64,000 bases of DNA from Archangium sp. (GTDB taxonomy: Bacteria > Myxococcota > Myxococcia > Myxococcales > Myxococcaceae), in the NCBI GenBank assembly GCA_030695565.1, contig JAUYRZ010000018.1, positions 45,325 to 109,324 of the forward strand, in the 5' to 3' direction. The notes beneath the pieces were generated by a model, which saw nothing but the letters and a program-made list of their open reading frames with translations, was not told the origin of the DNA and made no database searches. Position numbers and translations under genes: made by a program. The stretch's first letter is position 1; each line of letters starts with the position of its first letter. Positions 41,568 to 49,842 of this stretch are shown in pieces.

Positions 41568-44468
41568 GTGGCCTGCTCGCACTCATCGTCAGACGATTGC
41601 CGCATCTGCGCCGCCACGCTCGATGGCGACAGCGCGGGCGACACGATGGTGCGGGGAGAGCACCGTGCGCCCGAGGGTTCACTCGCTCCGGGAACACCCA
41701 TCGGCCGCTACCTCGTGCTCGACCGCCTCGGCCAGGGCGGCATGGGCACGCTCTACACCGCCCACGATCCGCAGCTGCAGCGGGTGGTGGCCATCAAGGT
41801 GCTCCGCTCGCGGGTCGACCACGACGCTTCGCAGACCGCCGGCCAACAACGCCTGCTGCGCGAAGCCCAGGCGATGGCCCAGCTCAGTCACCCCAACGTG
41901 GTGCCGGTCTACGACTCGGGGCCCTTTGGTGAAGGCGTGTTCATCGCGATGGAGCTGGTGCGCGGCTCCACCCTGGACCACTGGGTCAAGCTCAAGCCGC
42001 GTTCCTGGCAAGAGGTGCTCGCGCTCTTCCTGCAAGCCGGCCGGGGGCTGGAGGCCGCTCACGCCGCCGGGTTGATCCACCGCGACTTCAAGCCGGCCAA
42101 CGTGCTGGTGGGCGAAGAAGGCCGACCTCGCGTCACCGACTTCGGGCTCGCGCGCGCCACCCGCAACATCACCTTGCCCGAGGTGATGGAGACGCCCGAG
42201 GTGATGAACTCCGGGCCCCTGTCGTTCGAAGAGCCACTCACCCAGGCCGGCTCGATGATGGGCAGCCCCGGCTACATGGCGCACGAGCAGTACGTGGGCG
42301 CGGCGACTTCGGCGGCGACTGATCAGTTCTCGTTCTGCGTCGCTTTGTACGAGGCGCTCTACGAGGTGAAGCCCTTCGTGGCGAAGACGCTGCCTGATTT
42401 GGAGGTGGTCACCGCCCGGGGTGAAGTGCCGCCTGCACCCAAAGGCAGCCCGGTTCCGGGGTGGATTCACCGCATCCTCGTCACGGGGCTCAACCCCAAA
42501 CCCGAGCTGCGCCACGCGTCGATGACGGTGCTGCTCGCCGCGCTCGCTCGAGACCCCGCGCTGCACCGGCGCCGCGTGAGTGTGGCGGCCGCAATGGTGG
42601 TGTTGTTGCTGAGCACCGGCGGGTTCGTGTGGTGGAGCTCCGTGCGCCAGGCGCGCGCATGTCAGGGCGCCGACGCGCTGCTCGCCGGCGTGTGGGACGA
42701 GGGGGTGAAGAAGCGCTCCGAAGCGTCTTTTCTCTCGACGGCAGCACCGTTCGCGAAGGCCAGCTGGGTGCTCACCCGCGACGCGCTCGATGGCTGGGCG
42801 AAGCAGTGGGTCGCCGCGCGCACCGAAGCGTGTGAAGCCACGCGCGTGCGAGGGGAGCAGACCGAACGTCAGCTGCTGCTCCGTTTCGAGTGTCTCGATC
42901 GCCGGTTGATCGAGTTGGGCGCGCTGGCCGAGGCCTTCGGCGCCGCTGACAAAGACCTGGTGGCCAGCGCGGGGACGGCCGCGGCCCGGCTCTCCCCGCT
43001 CTCGTCGTGCACGAACGTCAAACAGCTGGAGGACCGCCGCGCGCCGCCTCCAGAGCTCGAACAGACCGCCCGCGAGCTGGCGCAGCAGTTGGCGCAAAGC
43101 CGTGCGCTGTCTGCCGCAGGCCGCCTGACCGATTCGCGCGCCCGGCTGACGCCGACGGTGAAGCGCGCGCAGCAGCTGAAGTTGCCGGCGCTGGAGAGCG
43201 AAGGCCTCGAGGCCCTGGGCGAGCTCGAGCAGCAGGCGCGCAACTTCACCGAGGCACGGCGTGCATTCGAAGGCGCGGTGCGTGCGGCCGAGGTGGCCGG
43301 TGATGACCCGGCCGCGGCGCGGGTGCTCGCGCGCCTCGTGTCACTGGTGGGCTGGCGCATGGACAAGCCCGACGAAGCGCGCACGTGGGCGGCGCTCGCG
43401 GGTGGCGTGGTGGAGCGCATCGGCGGCGATCGCCTCACCGAAGCCCACCTCGCCGAAGGCATCGGCGACACCGAGTGGCAAGCGGGGCAACGCGCGTTCT
43501 CGCTCATCGCCTACCGCAAGAGCCTCGCGCTCTACCTCGAGGAGCAGGGCGAAGAGAGCCTCGACGTGGCGCGCCTGCGCAGCGCGGTCGGCTGGGTGCT
43601 CACCGAGCAGGGTGAGCTGTCGGCCGCGCGCGAGGAGTTGCAGAAGTCGCGCCTCATTCGGGAGCGCTTGTTGGGCTCAGGGCACCCTACGCTGGGCGTC
43701 ACCTGGAACGAGCTGTCGGTGCTGGCGATGGAGCGGCGCGACACGCACGAGGCGCTGCGTTGCGCGAAGTTGACCGAGGAGATCGCGCTCCAGTTCGGGC
43801 TCGACTCACCACGCCTGGCTCGCTCGAAGTTCGGCGTCGCCTTGATGCTGGTGCTCGATGGAAAACCGCAAGAAGGGCTCGAGGCCTTCGAACGCCTTCG
43901 CCCGCTGCTGGGCAGGGGCACCGAAGAACTGGGCGACGCGTTGAGCGATTACCAACGTGGCCATGTGCTGGGGTTGACCCGCGTGGGCCGGCTGAAAGAG
44001 GCGCTGGCGGAAGGCCACACCTGGCTCGCCGAGAACGAGCGGCTCCACGGGAAGGTGCACCCCGAAGTCGCGGCGCTGGCGGATGCGGTGGCCGAGGCCG
44101 AGTTCGAGGCGGGGCACTTCGCAGAGGCGATCGAAGGCAGCGAGCGGTACCTCGCCATGAAGGCCGCGTTGGGCGGGGCCGATTCTCCGCTGACGGGGCA
44201 GACGTTGTTGCGCAGCGCCCGGGCCCACCTGGCGTTGGGCAAGGCCGTCGAAGCAGCACCGCGGGCCGAGCGGGCGCTGGTGGCTTTGGAGAAGGGTCCG
44301 CTGGAGCGCGGGGACCGGGGTGAGGCGCGGTTGGTGTTGGCGCAAGCGCTGCTCCGCTCGGGTGGCGAGAAGGCGCGGGTGTTGTTGCTGGCGCAGCAGG
44401 CCAAAGAAGACGCGCTGGCGGTCAACGACGAGAAGCTGCTCGCCCGCATCGCCGCGCTCGAGCGCTGA
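41568..44468 (+). CDS. Ser/Thr protein kinase with membrane helix and C-terminal TPRs
   Basis: A 966-residue eukaryotic-like kinase. The N-terminal cytoplasmic kinase domain is at about 47-330: GQGGMG loop, K77 in AIKVL, HRDFKPAN (D173), DFGLA (D191), AHEQY in place of APE. A short loop with ITLPEVMETPEVMNSG lies in the activation segment. A single membrane helix is at about 337-356 (VSVAAAMVVLLLSTGGFVWW). The periplasmic ~600 residues carry about eight TPR-like repeats (AERALVALEKGPLERGDRGE type). GTG start 1 bp after the upstream gene. This layout is common in myxobacteria; the substrate is unknown. Confidence 0.92.
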   Translation: MACSHSSSDDCRICAATLDGDSAGDTMVRGEHRAPEGSLAPGTPIGRYLVLDRLGQGGMGTLYTAHDPQLQRVVAIKVLRSRVDHDASQTAGQQRLLREAQAMAQLSHPNVVPVYDSGPFGEGVFIAMELVRGSTLDHWVKLKPRSWQEVLALFLQAGRGLEAAHAAGLIHRDFKPANVLVGEEGRPRVTDFGLARATRNITLPEVMETPEVMNSGPLSFEEPLTQAGSMMGSPGYMAHEQYVGAATSAATDQFSFCVALYEALYEVKPFVAKTLPDLEVVTARGEVPPAPKGSPVPGWIHRILVTGLNPKPELRHASMTVLLAALARDPALHRRRVSVAAAMVVLLLSTGGFVWWSSVRQARACQGADALLAGVWDEGVKKRSEASFLSTAAPFAKASWVLTRDALDGWAKQWVAARTEACEATRVRGEQTERQLLLRFECLDRRLIELGALAEAFGAADKDLVASAGTAAARLSPLSSCTNVKQLEDRRAPPPELEQTARELAQQLAQSRALSAAGRLTDSRARLTPTVKRAQQLKLPALESEGLEALGELEQQARNFTEARRAFEGAVRAAEVAGDDPAAARVLARLVSLVGWRMDKPDEARTWAALAGGVVERIGGDRLTEAHLAEGIGDTEWQAGQRAFSLIAYRKSLALYLEEQGEESLDVARLRSAVGWVLTEQGELSAAREELQKSRLIRERLLGSGHPTLGVTWNELSVLAMERRDTHEALRCAKLTEEIALQFGLDSPRLARSKFGVALMLVLDGKPQEGLEAFERLRPLLGRGTEELGDALSDYQRGHVLGLTRVGRLKEALAEGHTWLAENERLHGKVHPEVAALADAVAEAEFEAGHFAEAIEGSERYLAMKAALGGADSPLTGQTLLRSARAHLALGKAVEAAPRAERALVALEKGPLERGDRGEARLVLAQALLRSGGEKARVLLLAQQAKEDALAVNDEKLLARIAALER

Positions 44469-44479
44469 AGGAGTGGCAC

Positions 44480-44735
44480 GTGAAGATGCTCTCGAAGGTG
44501 GTCGAGCCCACGAGCCGGGCCCAGTGGCGCAAGTGGCTCGCCCGGCACCACGCGAGTGAGAAGGAGATCTGGCTGCTCTCCGATGCCGACGAGCCCGCGG
44601 TCTCGTATCTCGATGCCGTCGAAGAGGCGCTGTGCTTCGGGTGGATCGAAGGCGCCCGCTGAGTTCAAGAAGCGCCTGGCCAACCTGGTGGCGCGTTGCG
44701 CTGAGCGAAAGCAGTTCGGAAACTGGGACGACGGT
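44480..44735 (+). pseudogene. YdeI/OmpD-associated-like protein, internally deleted
   Basis: The first frame gives VEPTSRAQWRKWLARHHASE, then KEIWLLSDADEPAVSYLDAV, then EEALCFGWIEGAR and a stop at 44662. The N-terminus of YdeI-type proteins reads like this (AEFRAWL ... W+ ... S+ EAV+EALCFGWIDG). The adjacent frame gives PAEFKKRLANLVARCAERKQ, which matches the family's C-terminus. The ~100 residues between are missing, so deletion and frameshift have killed the gene. The 150 bp after it hold nothing. Confidence 0.55.
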
Positions 44736-44895
44736 GGACGGCTGACGGATCGACACGCAGGCGTGTGATGAACGCCGCCGTCACCTCGAGTGGCGAGCGG
44801 CCTCCGCTGGTGGCCCGACGCGACCACACGTGCGCGGCTCGCTCGAGCCCGGGTTGACCTATCTCTGAGATGGCCTTTCTGCGATGGGAGTGCAC

Positions 44896-46020
44896 ATGCG
44901 AAAACTGCTCCTGGCTTTGCTCGTTATCGCTGCGATTCCCGGCGTGCTCTTCCTCATCTGGGACACGCAGACCCGAGGCCTCGCCAATGCGCTCGCTGCT
45001 GATCTGACCGAGGCGAAGTCGCGGGTGATCAACCGTGATCCACCGCCGAAGGTGCCGCTGCACGAGAACGGCTACCAGTGCCTGGGCGCGATGCTCGACG
45101 TGACGCCGAAGGACTTCGGCCCGTTCAGCCAGAAGAACCTCGCGAGCCTGGATCCGTTCATCACGGGCGCGAAGCCGATCTCCGAGCTCTCGCCGGAGGT
45201 GCGCGCGGGCATGGTCAGCTTGAGCCCGTGGGCCAGCTCGATGCGCAGCTGTGGCGACTCGCATCAGCTCGCGTGGGTCGAGGGCCTCTCTCCGTGGACA
45301 CCTGCGAACAACCTGCGCTGGGTGCGCCTGACGGACACCATGCCGTCGTTGATCGAGTTCACCGCGCTGGAGCTGCGGGTGTTGATCGCCGACCAACAAC
45401 CCGAGGTCGCGCTGGAGCGGTGCGGTGCCACGTGGGCGATGGTGGCTGATCAGTCGCACCTGGGTCAGGTCGGCGCGATGAACGCGCGCATGGCGGTGCG
45501 CAGGCTGGCGCCGGCGTGTGGTGAAGCGCTGACTGCGGCATCGGCTGAGGCGAAGGCGCAGATCGCCAAACAATGGGCGCCGCTGCGCAATCGCCTGGCG
45601 TCCGCGAAAGAGCTCATCGAAGCCGAGCGGTTGGGGAACAGCCTGCGCACCTTCGCGTGGGTGGCCGACGACGCGGCGCGGGCGCAGCTGCCGGGCGTGG
45701 TGGTACCGGGAATGACTTCGTTCTCGAGCAAGCTGCGCACCGGGCGCACCTGGCGCCATTGGGACCAGGCGATGCGGGAACTGGCTGTCGCGCAGGGTGC
45801 AGAGCGTGCGGCCGCCGCAGATCGCGTCGATGCCATCGCACCCTCGCAGTACGGGAAGTTCGTGAGTGCCTACGAAGAGGCGTTCGTGCTGCTCGACGTG
45901 ATGGCGGATCTCGCTGCGGGTGGCAGCAAGCCGTTGCCCCCGGGCGTGACGAAGAAGGACAAGGTGCTCGAGTACGTGAGCCCGCAGGCGCAGACGCTGC
46001 TGATCCCCACTGAGAAATGA
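44896..46020 (+). CDS. Membrane-anchored protein, first of a tandem paralogous pair
   Basis: A 374-residue protein (start preferred at Met 44896, which has GGAG five bases upstream; an in-frame ATG is at 44884). An N-terminal helix (MRKLLLALLVIAAIPGVLFL) anchors it, and the rest is a helical periplasmic domain with about four conserved Cys (GYQCLGAM, RSCGDS, ERCGATW, PACGEAL). It shares the segment layout of the next gene: HENGYQCLGAMLDVTPKDFG against HENGFACYSAVIETTPADLA. No family recognised. Its stop overlaps the next start (ATGA). Confidence 0.75.
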   Translation: MRKLLLALLVIAAIPGVLFLIWDTQTRGLANALAADLTEAKSRVINRDPPPKVPLHENGYQCLGAMLDVTPKDFGPFSQKNLASLDPFITGAKPISELSPEVRAGMVSLSPWASSMRSCGDSHQLAWVEGLSPWTPANNLRWVRLTDTMPSLIEFTALELRVLIADQQPEVALERCGATWAMVADQSHLGQVGAMNARMAVRRLAPACGEALTAASAEAKAQIAKQWAPLRNRLASAKELIEAERLGNSLRTFAWVADDAARAQLPGVVVPGMTSFSSKLRTGRTWRHWDQAMRELAVAQGAERAAAADRVDAIAPSQYGKFVSAYEEAFVLLDVMADLAAGGSKPLPPGVTKKDKVLEYVSPQAQTLLIPTEK

Positions 46021-47174
46021 ATCCGACGCGGAAGGTGTTGCTGGGCATCGGGGGGCTGGTGCTCTTGATGATCGCTACCGTGCCGCTGTCGTGGCACCTT
46101 CAGCGTGGTGCACTTGCTGACGCGCTGGTCGCCGACCTCGAGGCGACGGCCGCGCGCTCCATCACGAGGGACCCGCCTCTCGAGGCTGCGAAACACGAGA
46201 ACGGCTTCGCCTGCTACTCGGCGGTGATCGAAACGACTCCGGCTGACCTGGCTCCCTTCGAGTTGAAGGACCCAGGCGTCCTCTCCGGGTTGATGGACGC
46301 TGGAGTGGTCGCGGAGCCCTGGCGCACGAAGGTGACGAACCTTGAACCGTGGGCGGAGTCGGTTCGGGGTTGTGGCAACTCAGAGCGGCTCGGATACGTG
46401 CCCAGCGTCACGCCCTTTGCGCCCTTCTCGGATGTGAAGGCCGAGCGAGGGACGCAGGTGCTGCTTTCCTTGACGAAAATGACGCGGTTGCAGGCGAGGA
46501 TCCTCGGAGCTGATGCGAAGTGGGAGCAGATCGCTGAACTCTGCGCGGGCACGCTCGAGGTTGCGCTCGACCGCAGCCACCTCGGACTGGTCGGTGCGAT
46601 GATTGCGTCGAGCGTGGTGAGACAACTGAGCCCTCCTTGCGGGCAGGCGCTGGGCCACCTCGGCCCCGAATCGCGCGACGTTTGGACCCGGCGCTTCGGT
46701 TCGCTCCCCTCGCGGTTGATCAGCAACACGGAGCTCATCGAAATCGAGCGCCAGGCGATGGGACTGAGTGCCTTCGGTTGGCTTCTCAGTGAGGCGCAGA
46801 GCGCGAAGCTGCCACCGCACGACTCTTTTGCCTCCGACGACCCACTGTCTCGCTTCGCGGTTGCGCGGCTGTGGACCCGGTGGGACCGCTCGATGCGGAG
46901 CCTCGGAGCCGCTTCCAAAAACGGAAGCTCGGTGCGGCAAGCGGCCTCGCTGGAACGCGACGAAGTGTTCCAGGAGTGGTGGATACCCAGTGAGCTGAGC
47001 AACCGGCCGGACTACGAGAGGTTCTTCGCGCGCATGGATGACACCGCGCTTCTGCTCGGGTTGATGTCCGAGTTGGCGAGCGGCGGCGAAGTCACCTTGT
47101 CGCCGAAGCTGGTGCGCACTGCATCTGGGCTCGAGTTCACTGATGGTCAGGGCGAGAAGGTGTTGATCCCCTGA
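46017..47174 (+). CDS. Membrane-anchored protein, second of the tandem paralogous pair
   Basis: A 385-residue paralogue of the upstream protein. It has an N-terminal helix (VLLGIGGLVLLMIATVPLSW), four Cys at matching places (FACYSA, RGCGNS, LCAGTL, PPCGQAL) and the same NRDPP-like (TRDPP) start of the mature part. Overall identity is moderate and spread along the length, so the duplication is old. The ATGA overlap means both are made together, perhaps as subunits of one complex. Function unknown. The 3' end overlaps the convergent RNase H-like gene by 38 bp. Confidence 0.75.
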   Translation: MNPTRKVLLGIGGLVLLMIATVPLSWHLQRGALADALVADLEATAARSITRDPPLEAAKHENGFACYSAVIETTPADLAPFELKDPGVLSGLMDAGVVAEPWRTKVTNLEPWAESVRGCGNSERLGYVPSVTPFAPFSDVKAERGTQVLLSLTKMTRLQARILGADAKWEQIAELCAGTLEVALDRSHLGLVGAMIASSVVRQLSPPCGQALGHLGPESRDVWTRRFGSLPSRLISNTELIEIERQAMGLSAFGWLLSEAQSAKLPPHDSFASDDPLSRFAVARLWTRWDRSMRSLGAASKNGSSVRQAASLERDEVFQEWWIPSELSNRPDYERFFARMDDTALLLGLMSELASGGEVTLSPKLVRTASGLEFTDGQGEKVLIP

Positions 47175-47622
47175 GTCGTCGGCGCACTTTGGCTTGATGT
47201 GCGAGTGCGTCGACGGCTTCGTTCCAACGGTGCCCCGAATGGGCGCGGACCCATCGTGTCTGAGCGCGCGCGGTCGCAGCGGTGGCTCGGAGCTTCCTCG
47301 CCAATTCCACGTGCCGCTTCGGGAGGAAGCGGCCGGCGGCAATGTCGAGGGCGATCGACGAGTCGCTGATCAACTCGATGGTGTGCTTCAGGTGCCATCC
47401 GCGTTTGATCACTTCGTTGAGCGCGGCGCGCGCAGCTTCGAGCTCCATCACCAGGCTCGTCGTCGAGGCAGACCTGCCGGTCTTCGAGACGAGCACTTCG
47501 TCGTACCGCACCACCAGGAAGGCCCAGCCTCCCGGCTTGGCGACGTGTGCGTCGGCTGAGCCGTCGCAATAGAGCTCGAGGAGCGGGGGGCCCTTCAATG
47601 CGCCTGCGACTCGGTGCCACAC
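47137..47622 (-). CDS. RNase H-like protein
   Basis: A 161-residue RNase HI-type fold with the acidic residues needed for two-metal catalysis: D20 (YCDGSAD), E60 (MELEAA), D87 (ISDSS) and D138 (NEAVDALAHQA), plus His in RAHSGH. It is about the length of E. coli RNase HI and matches proteins of the rnhA type that cleave the RNA in RNA-DNA hybrids. GTG 47622 is chosen; upstream residues to 47691 are translated REP sequence. The C-terminal end overlaps its convergent neighbour. Paralogues of RNase H are common, so the role is not certain. Confidence 0.85.
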   Translation of the reverse strand: MWHRVAGALKGPPLLELYCDGSADAHVAKPGGWAFLVVRYDEVLVSKTGRSASTTSLVMELEAARAALNEVIKRGWHLKHTIELISDSSIALDIAAGRFLPKRHVELARKLRATAATARAQTRWVRAHSGHRWNEAVDALAHQAKVRRRLRGSTPSRPDHQ

Positions 47623-47644
47623 GCGATGAACGGTAGCAGACGAG

Positions 47645-47681
47645 GCCCTCACCCCGACCCTCTCCCGAAGGGAGAGGGAGA
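47645..47681. repeat. REP-like palindromic repeat
   Basis: GCCCTCACCCCGACCCTCTC followed by CCGAAGGGAGAGGGAG, between the divergent RNase H and outer-membrane protein genes. Confidence 0.88.
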
Positions 47682-47720
47682 CCATTTTCACTCATTCGCG
47701 GCCGTGCTCCGGGCAATCGT

Positions 47721-48530
47721 TTGCGTAGAGTGGCCGCCGTGACGCCGCTGCTCCTCGCCCTCCTCGTCGTGTCCGCCCCGCCTGCCGCGCCGCCGCGCGA
47801 CAAGCTTCGCTTTGGCCTGGACTACCGCTGGTGGGGCAGGAACCTGAAGTACGAGGGCACCACCAGCCTCGCCGACGTCTCCGCGGGCCCGGTGCCGACG
47901 GGCGTGACCTTCGACATCCAGTGGTTCCCCATGTCGTATTTCCAGGACGACTGGCGCGCCGACGTGGGCCTGGTCTTCCGCGCCGACATCGCGCCCGAGT
48001 TCACCATGAACGCGGGAGCGACCTCGATCAAGGCGAGCACGGCGCGCGTGCGCACCGGCCTCATGTTCCGCATTCCGTTCGAGCACGTGGAGCCTTCGAT
48101 TCACCTGGGCTTCCACGCCTTCGAGTCGAGCTCGCGGCCGCGCAGTGGAATGCCCCGGCCGCCGTTGCCCAACGTGAGCCTCACCGGGCCTCGAGTGGGC
48201 CTGGGCCTGCGGTTGCTGGAGTTCTGGCGCATGACCTTCGACGTCGGCGCGGGCGGCACGCTGCTGGTCACCACGGGTGAGCTCGGCTCGCAGGCCTACT
48301 ATCCGGGCGCGAAGGGCAACGCGTTCGACTTCAACGTGGGCCTCGCGTTTCGCGCCTGGCCGTTTCTCGACATCAGGCTGGGGTTCGACGTCACGGTGCA
48401 CTCGTTGGCGCTGGCCAACGGCGTGACGGCGACCGACTCGTATTACGGGATCTCGCTGGGGATCATCTTCAAGGGCGTGCGGCTGCCGGGGAATTCACCT
48501 GGCGCCATCGCCGAGGCCGAGACGCGCTGA
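47721..48530 (+). CDS. Outer-membrane beta-barrel protein
   Basis: A 269-residue protein. The N-terminus (VAAVTPLLLALLVVSAPPAAP) is a signal peptide. The rest alternates hydrophobic and polar residues like barrel strands (KLRFGLDYRWWGRNLKYEGT, FDVGAGGTLLVTTGELGS, GISLGIIFKGVRL), with aromatic residues at strand ends. Barrel porin-like proteins of this kind are common in myxobacteria, and no specific family is recognised. The start may be TTG 47721, GTG 47730 or GTG 47739. Its stop codon is directly next to the convergent neighbour's. Confidence 0.75.
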   Translation: MRRVAAVTPLLLALLVVSAPPAAPPRDKLRFGLDYRWWGRNLKYEGTTSLADVSAGPVPTGVTFDIQWFPMSYFQDDWRADVGLVFRADIAPEFTMNAGATSIKASTARVRTGLMFRIPFEHVEPSIHLGFHAFESSSRPRSGMPRPPLPNVSLTGPRVGLGLRLLEFWRMTFDVGAGGTLLVTTGELGSQAYYPGAKGNAFDFNVGLAFRAWPFLDIRLGFDVTVHSLALANGVTATDSYYGISLGIIFKGVRLPGNSPGAIAEAETR

Positions 48531-49190
48531 TCAGAGCGCTTCGTAGTCGGTGAAGGTGGTCACCACGCGGAAGCGGTCTTTGAAGAAGAGCGCTCCGGCG
48601 ACGCCTTTGATGGTGAGCGACGACATCGCGCGGCCCGCCGGGGTGCTGGCATCGAGGGTGGCTTCGATGGAGAGCGACTGCACGAAGGCCGGGTTCTTCG
48701 AGGGGCGCAGCGAGAGGACCAGCACGTCGCCGGTCTCGGGATCGAGTGTGGCGTCGCCGATGTAGAGCTCTTCGTTCTTCTCGCCTGCGGGCTGGAAGCC
48801 GACGCGCACCAGGTTTGGTTTGTCCGCAGGGGGCGGGAGCACGGTGAACTGGTACTTCGCGCGTTGATCAGGATGGAAGGGGGACTTCACCCGGGCTTCC
48901 TTCTTCGGGGGCGCTTCCAGCTCGGCACGTTTGGCTTCGGTGAGGTCTTTGCCGTTCTCGACGAAGGTGAGCAGCTTGCGATCGACCTTGGTGCCGTTGC
49001 GGCCGACGCGGAGCGCGGTGTGGGTGGTCTTGGTGACCTTGCCGTCGGAGTCGAGCTTGTCGGCGACGATGTCGACCGTCACCCGGGAGGTATTGGCGAA
49101 GGTCTCGAGTTGAAGCGCGCGCGCACCGAGCTTCTCGAGCAGCGCGGCGTCGGGCGCGGCGGTCAGCATCAGCAGGAGCATCGCATTCAT
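48531..49190 (-). CDS. Exported periplasmic protein, possibly LolA-like
   Basis: A 219-residue protein with a short signal (MNAMLLLMLTAAPDAALLEK). It has a beta-rich body (VTVDIVADKLDSDGKVTKTT, FTVLPPPADKPNLVRVGFQP, VLVLSLRPSKNPAFVQSLSI) and a positively charged middle (PKKEARVKSPFHPDQRAKYQ). The arrangement loosely resembles LolA/outer-membrane lipoprotein-sorting folds, which carry lipid in a half-barrel, but no diagnostic residues are visible. Function unknown. Confidence 0.6.
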   Translation of the reverse strand: MNAMLLLMLTAAPDAALLEKLGARALQLETFANTSRVTVDIVADKLDSDGKVTKTTHTALRVGRNGTKVDRKLLTFVENGKDLTEAKRAELEAPPKKEARVKSPFHPDQRAKYQFTVLPPPADKPNLVRVGFQPAGEKNEELYIGDATLDPETGDVLVLSLRPSKNPAFVQSLSIEATLDASTPAGRAMSSLTIKGVAGALFFKDRFRVVTTFTDYEAL

Positions 49191-49240
49191 TGAGGCAACG
49201 TACTCGCCGCGGACGAAACGACGCGCGACGAAACTGTCTC

Positions 49241-49276
49241 CCGCTCCCCTGCGGGGGAGAGGGTCGGGGAGAGGGC
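49241..49276. repeat. REP-like palindromic repeat
   Basis: CTCCCCTGCGGGGGAGAGGG followed by TCGGGGAGAGGG, in the gap between two same-strand genes; it touches the stop codon of the next gene. Confidence 0.85.
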
Positions 49277-49759
49277 TTACAAGGCTTTCGACGATGCCTT
49301 TGCAGTGGCGATCTTGCAGTTCTTCATCTTGGAGAGCGCTTCATCGGCGATGCGCTGACCAATCGACTTGCCACCAATCACCAGGTTGAGATCGAGGTCT
49401 TCACCGTCAGTGCCTCGAATGCGCAGACCCTTCTCCGAGATCTCGATCAAGTTCTTCACTCGCGAACCCTTCGCAGCGCTCACCGTGCCGCCGATCGACA
49501 ACGCGCTTTTGCTGACCTTCGCGCCATCTTCGATGACCACGTTTCCATGAAAGGCGATGGCGCTCTTCACCATCGCGCCTTGTTTGATGGTGATCGTTCC
49601 ATCGAGCGCGATGGCGTCTTCGACGTACTGGCCGGCCTCGATCACGATGTCGCCCGTCTTCTTCACCACGTCGTTCGGGCCTACGTCGATTTTGCATTCG
49701 TCTTCAGCGAGGGCAGGGACGGAGGACAGCAGCAGCATCGCGGTGAGGAAGGAGCGCAT
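49277..49759 (-). CDS. Exported polymer-forming-like (bactofilin-type) protein
   Basis: A 160-residue exported protein with signal peptide (MRSFLTAMLLLSSVPALA). The middle is a run of short beta-helix-like repeats (DIVIEAGQYVEDAIALDGTI, TIKQGAMVKSAIAFHGNVVI, EDGAKVSKSALSIGGTVSAA), the type found in bactofilin-like polymer-forming proteins. One Cys lies just after the signal and one near the end (MKNCKIA). Cytoplasmic bactofilins form filaments; here the export signal puts it in the periplasm, where its role is unknown. Confidence 0.7.
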   Translation of the reverse strand: MRSFLTAMLLLSSVPALAEDECKIDVGPNDVVKKTGDIVIEAGQYVEDAIALDGTITIKQGAMVKSAIAFHGNVVIEDGAKVSKSALSIGGTVSAAKGSRVKNLIEISEKGLRIRGTDGEDLDLNLVIGGKSIGQRIADEALSKMKNCKIATAKASSKAL

Positions 49760-49803
49760 GGCCGCTGTACGCGTGGGTGTGAGGGTGATTGCGTTTCCGG
49801 CCA

Positions 49804-49841
49804 GCCCTCTCCCCAACCCTCTCCCCCTCGGGGAGAGGGAG
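49804..49841. repeat. REP-like palindromic repeat
   Basis: GCCCTCTCCCCAACCCTCTC followed by CCCCTCGGGGAGAGGG. It is 2 bp from the stop codon of the large kinase gene. Confidence 0.88.
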
Positions 49842-49842
49842 T

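Noticed and set aside
47623..47691. An N-terminal extension of the RNase H-like gene
   Set aside because: The 23 extra residues are a translation of the REP sequence; the GTG at 47622 gives normal family length.
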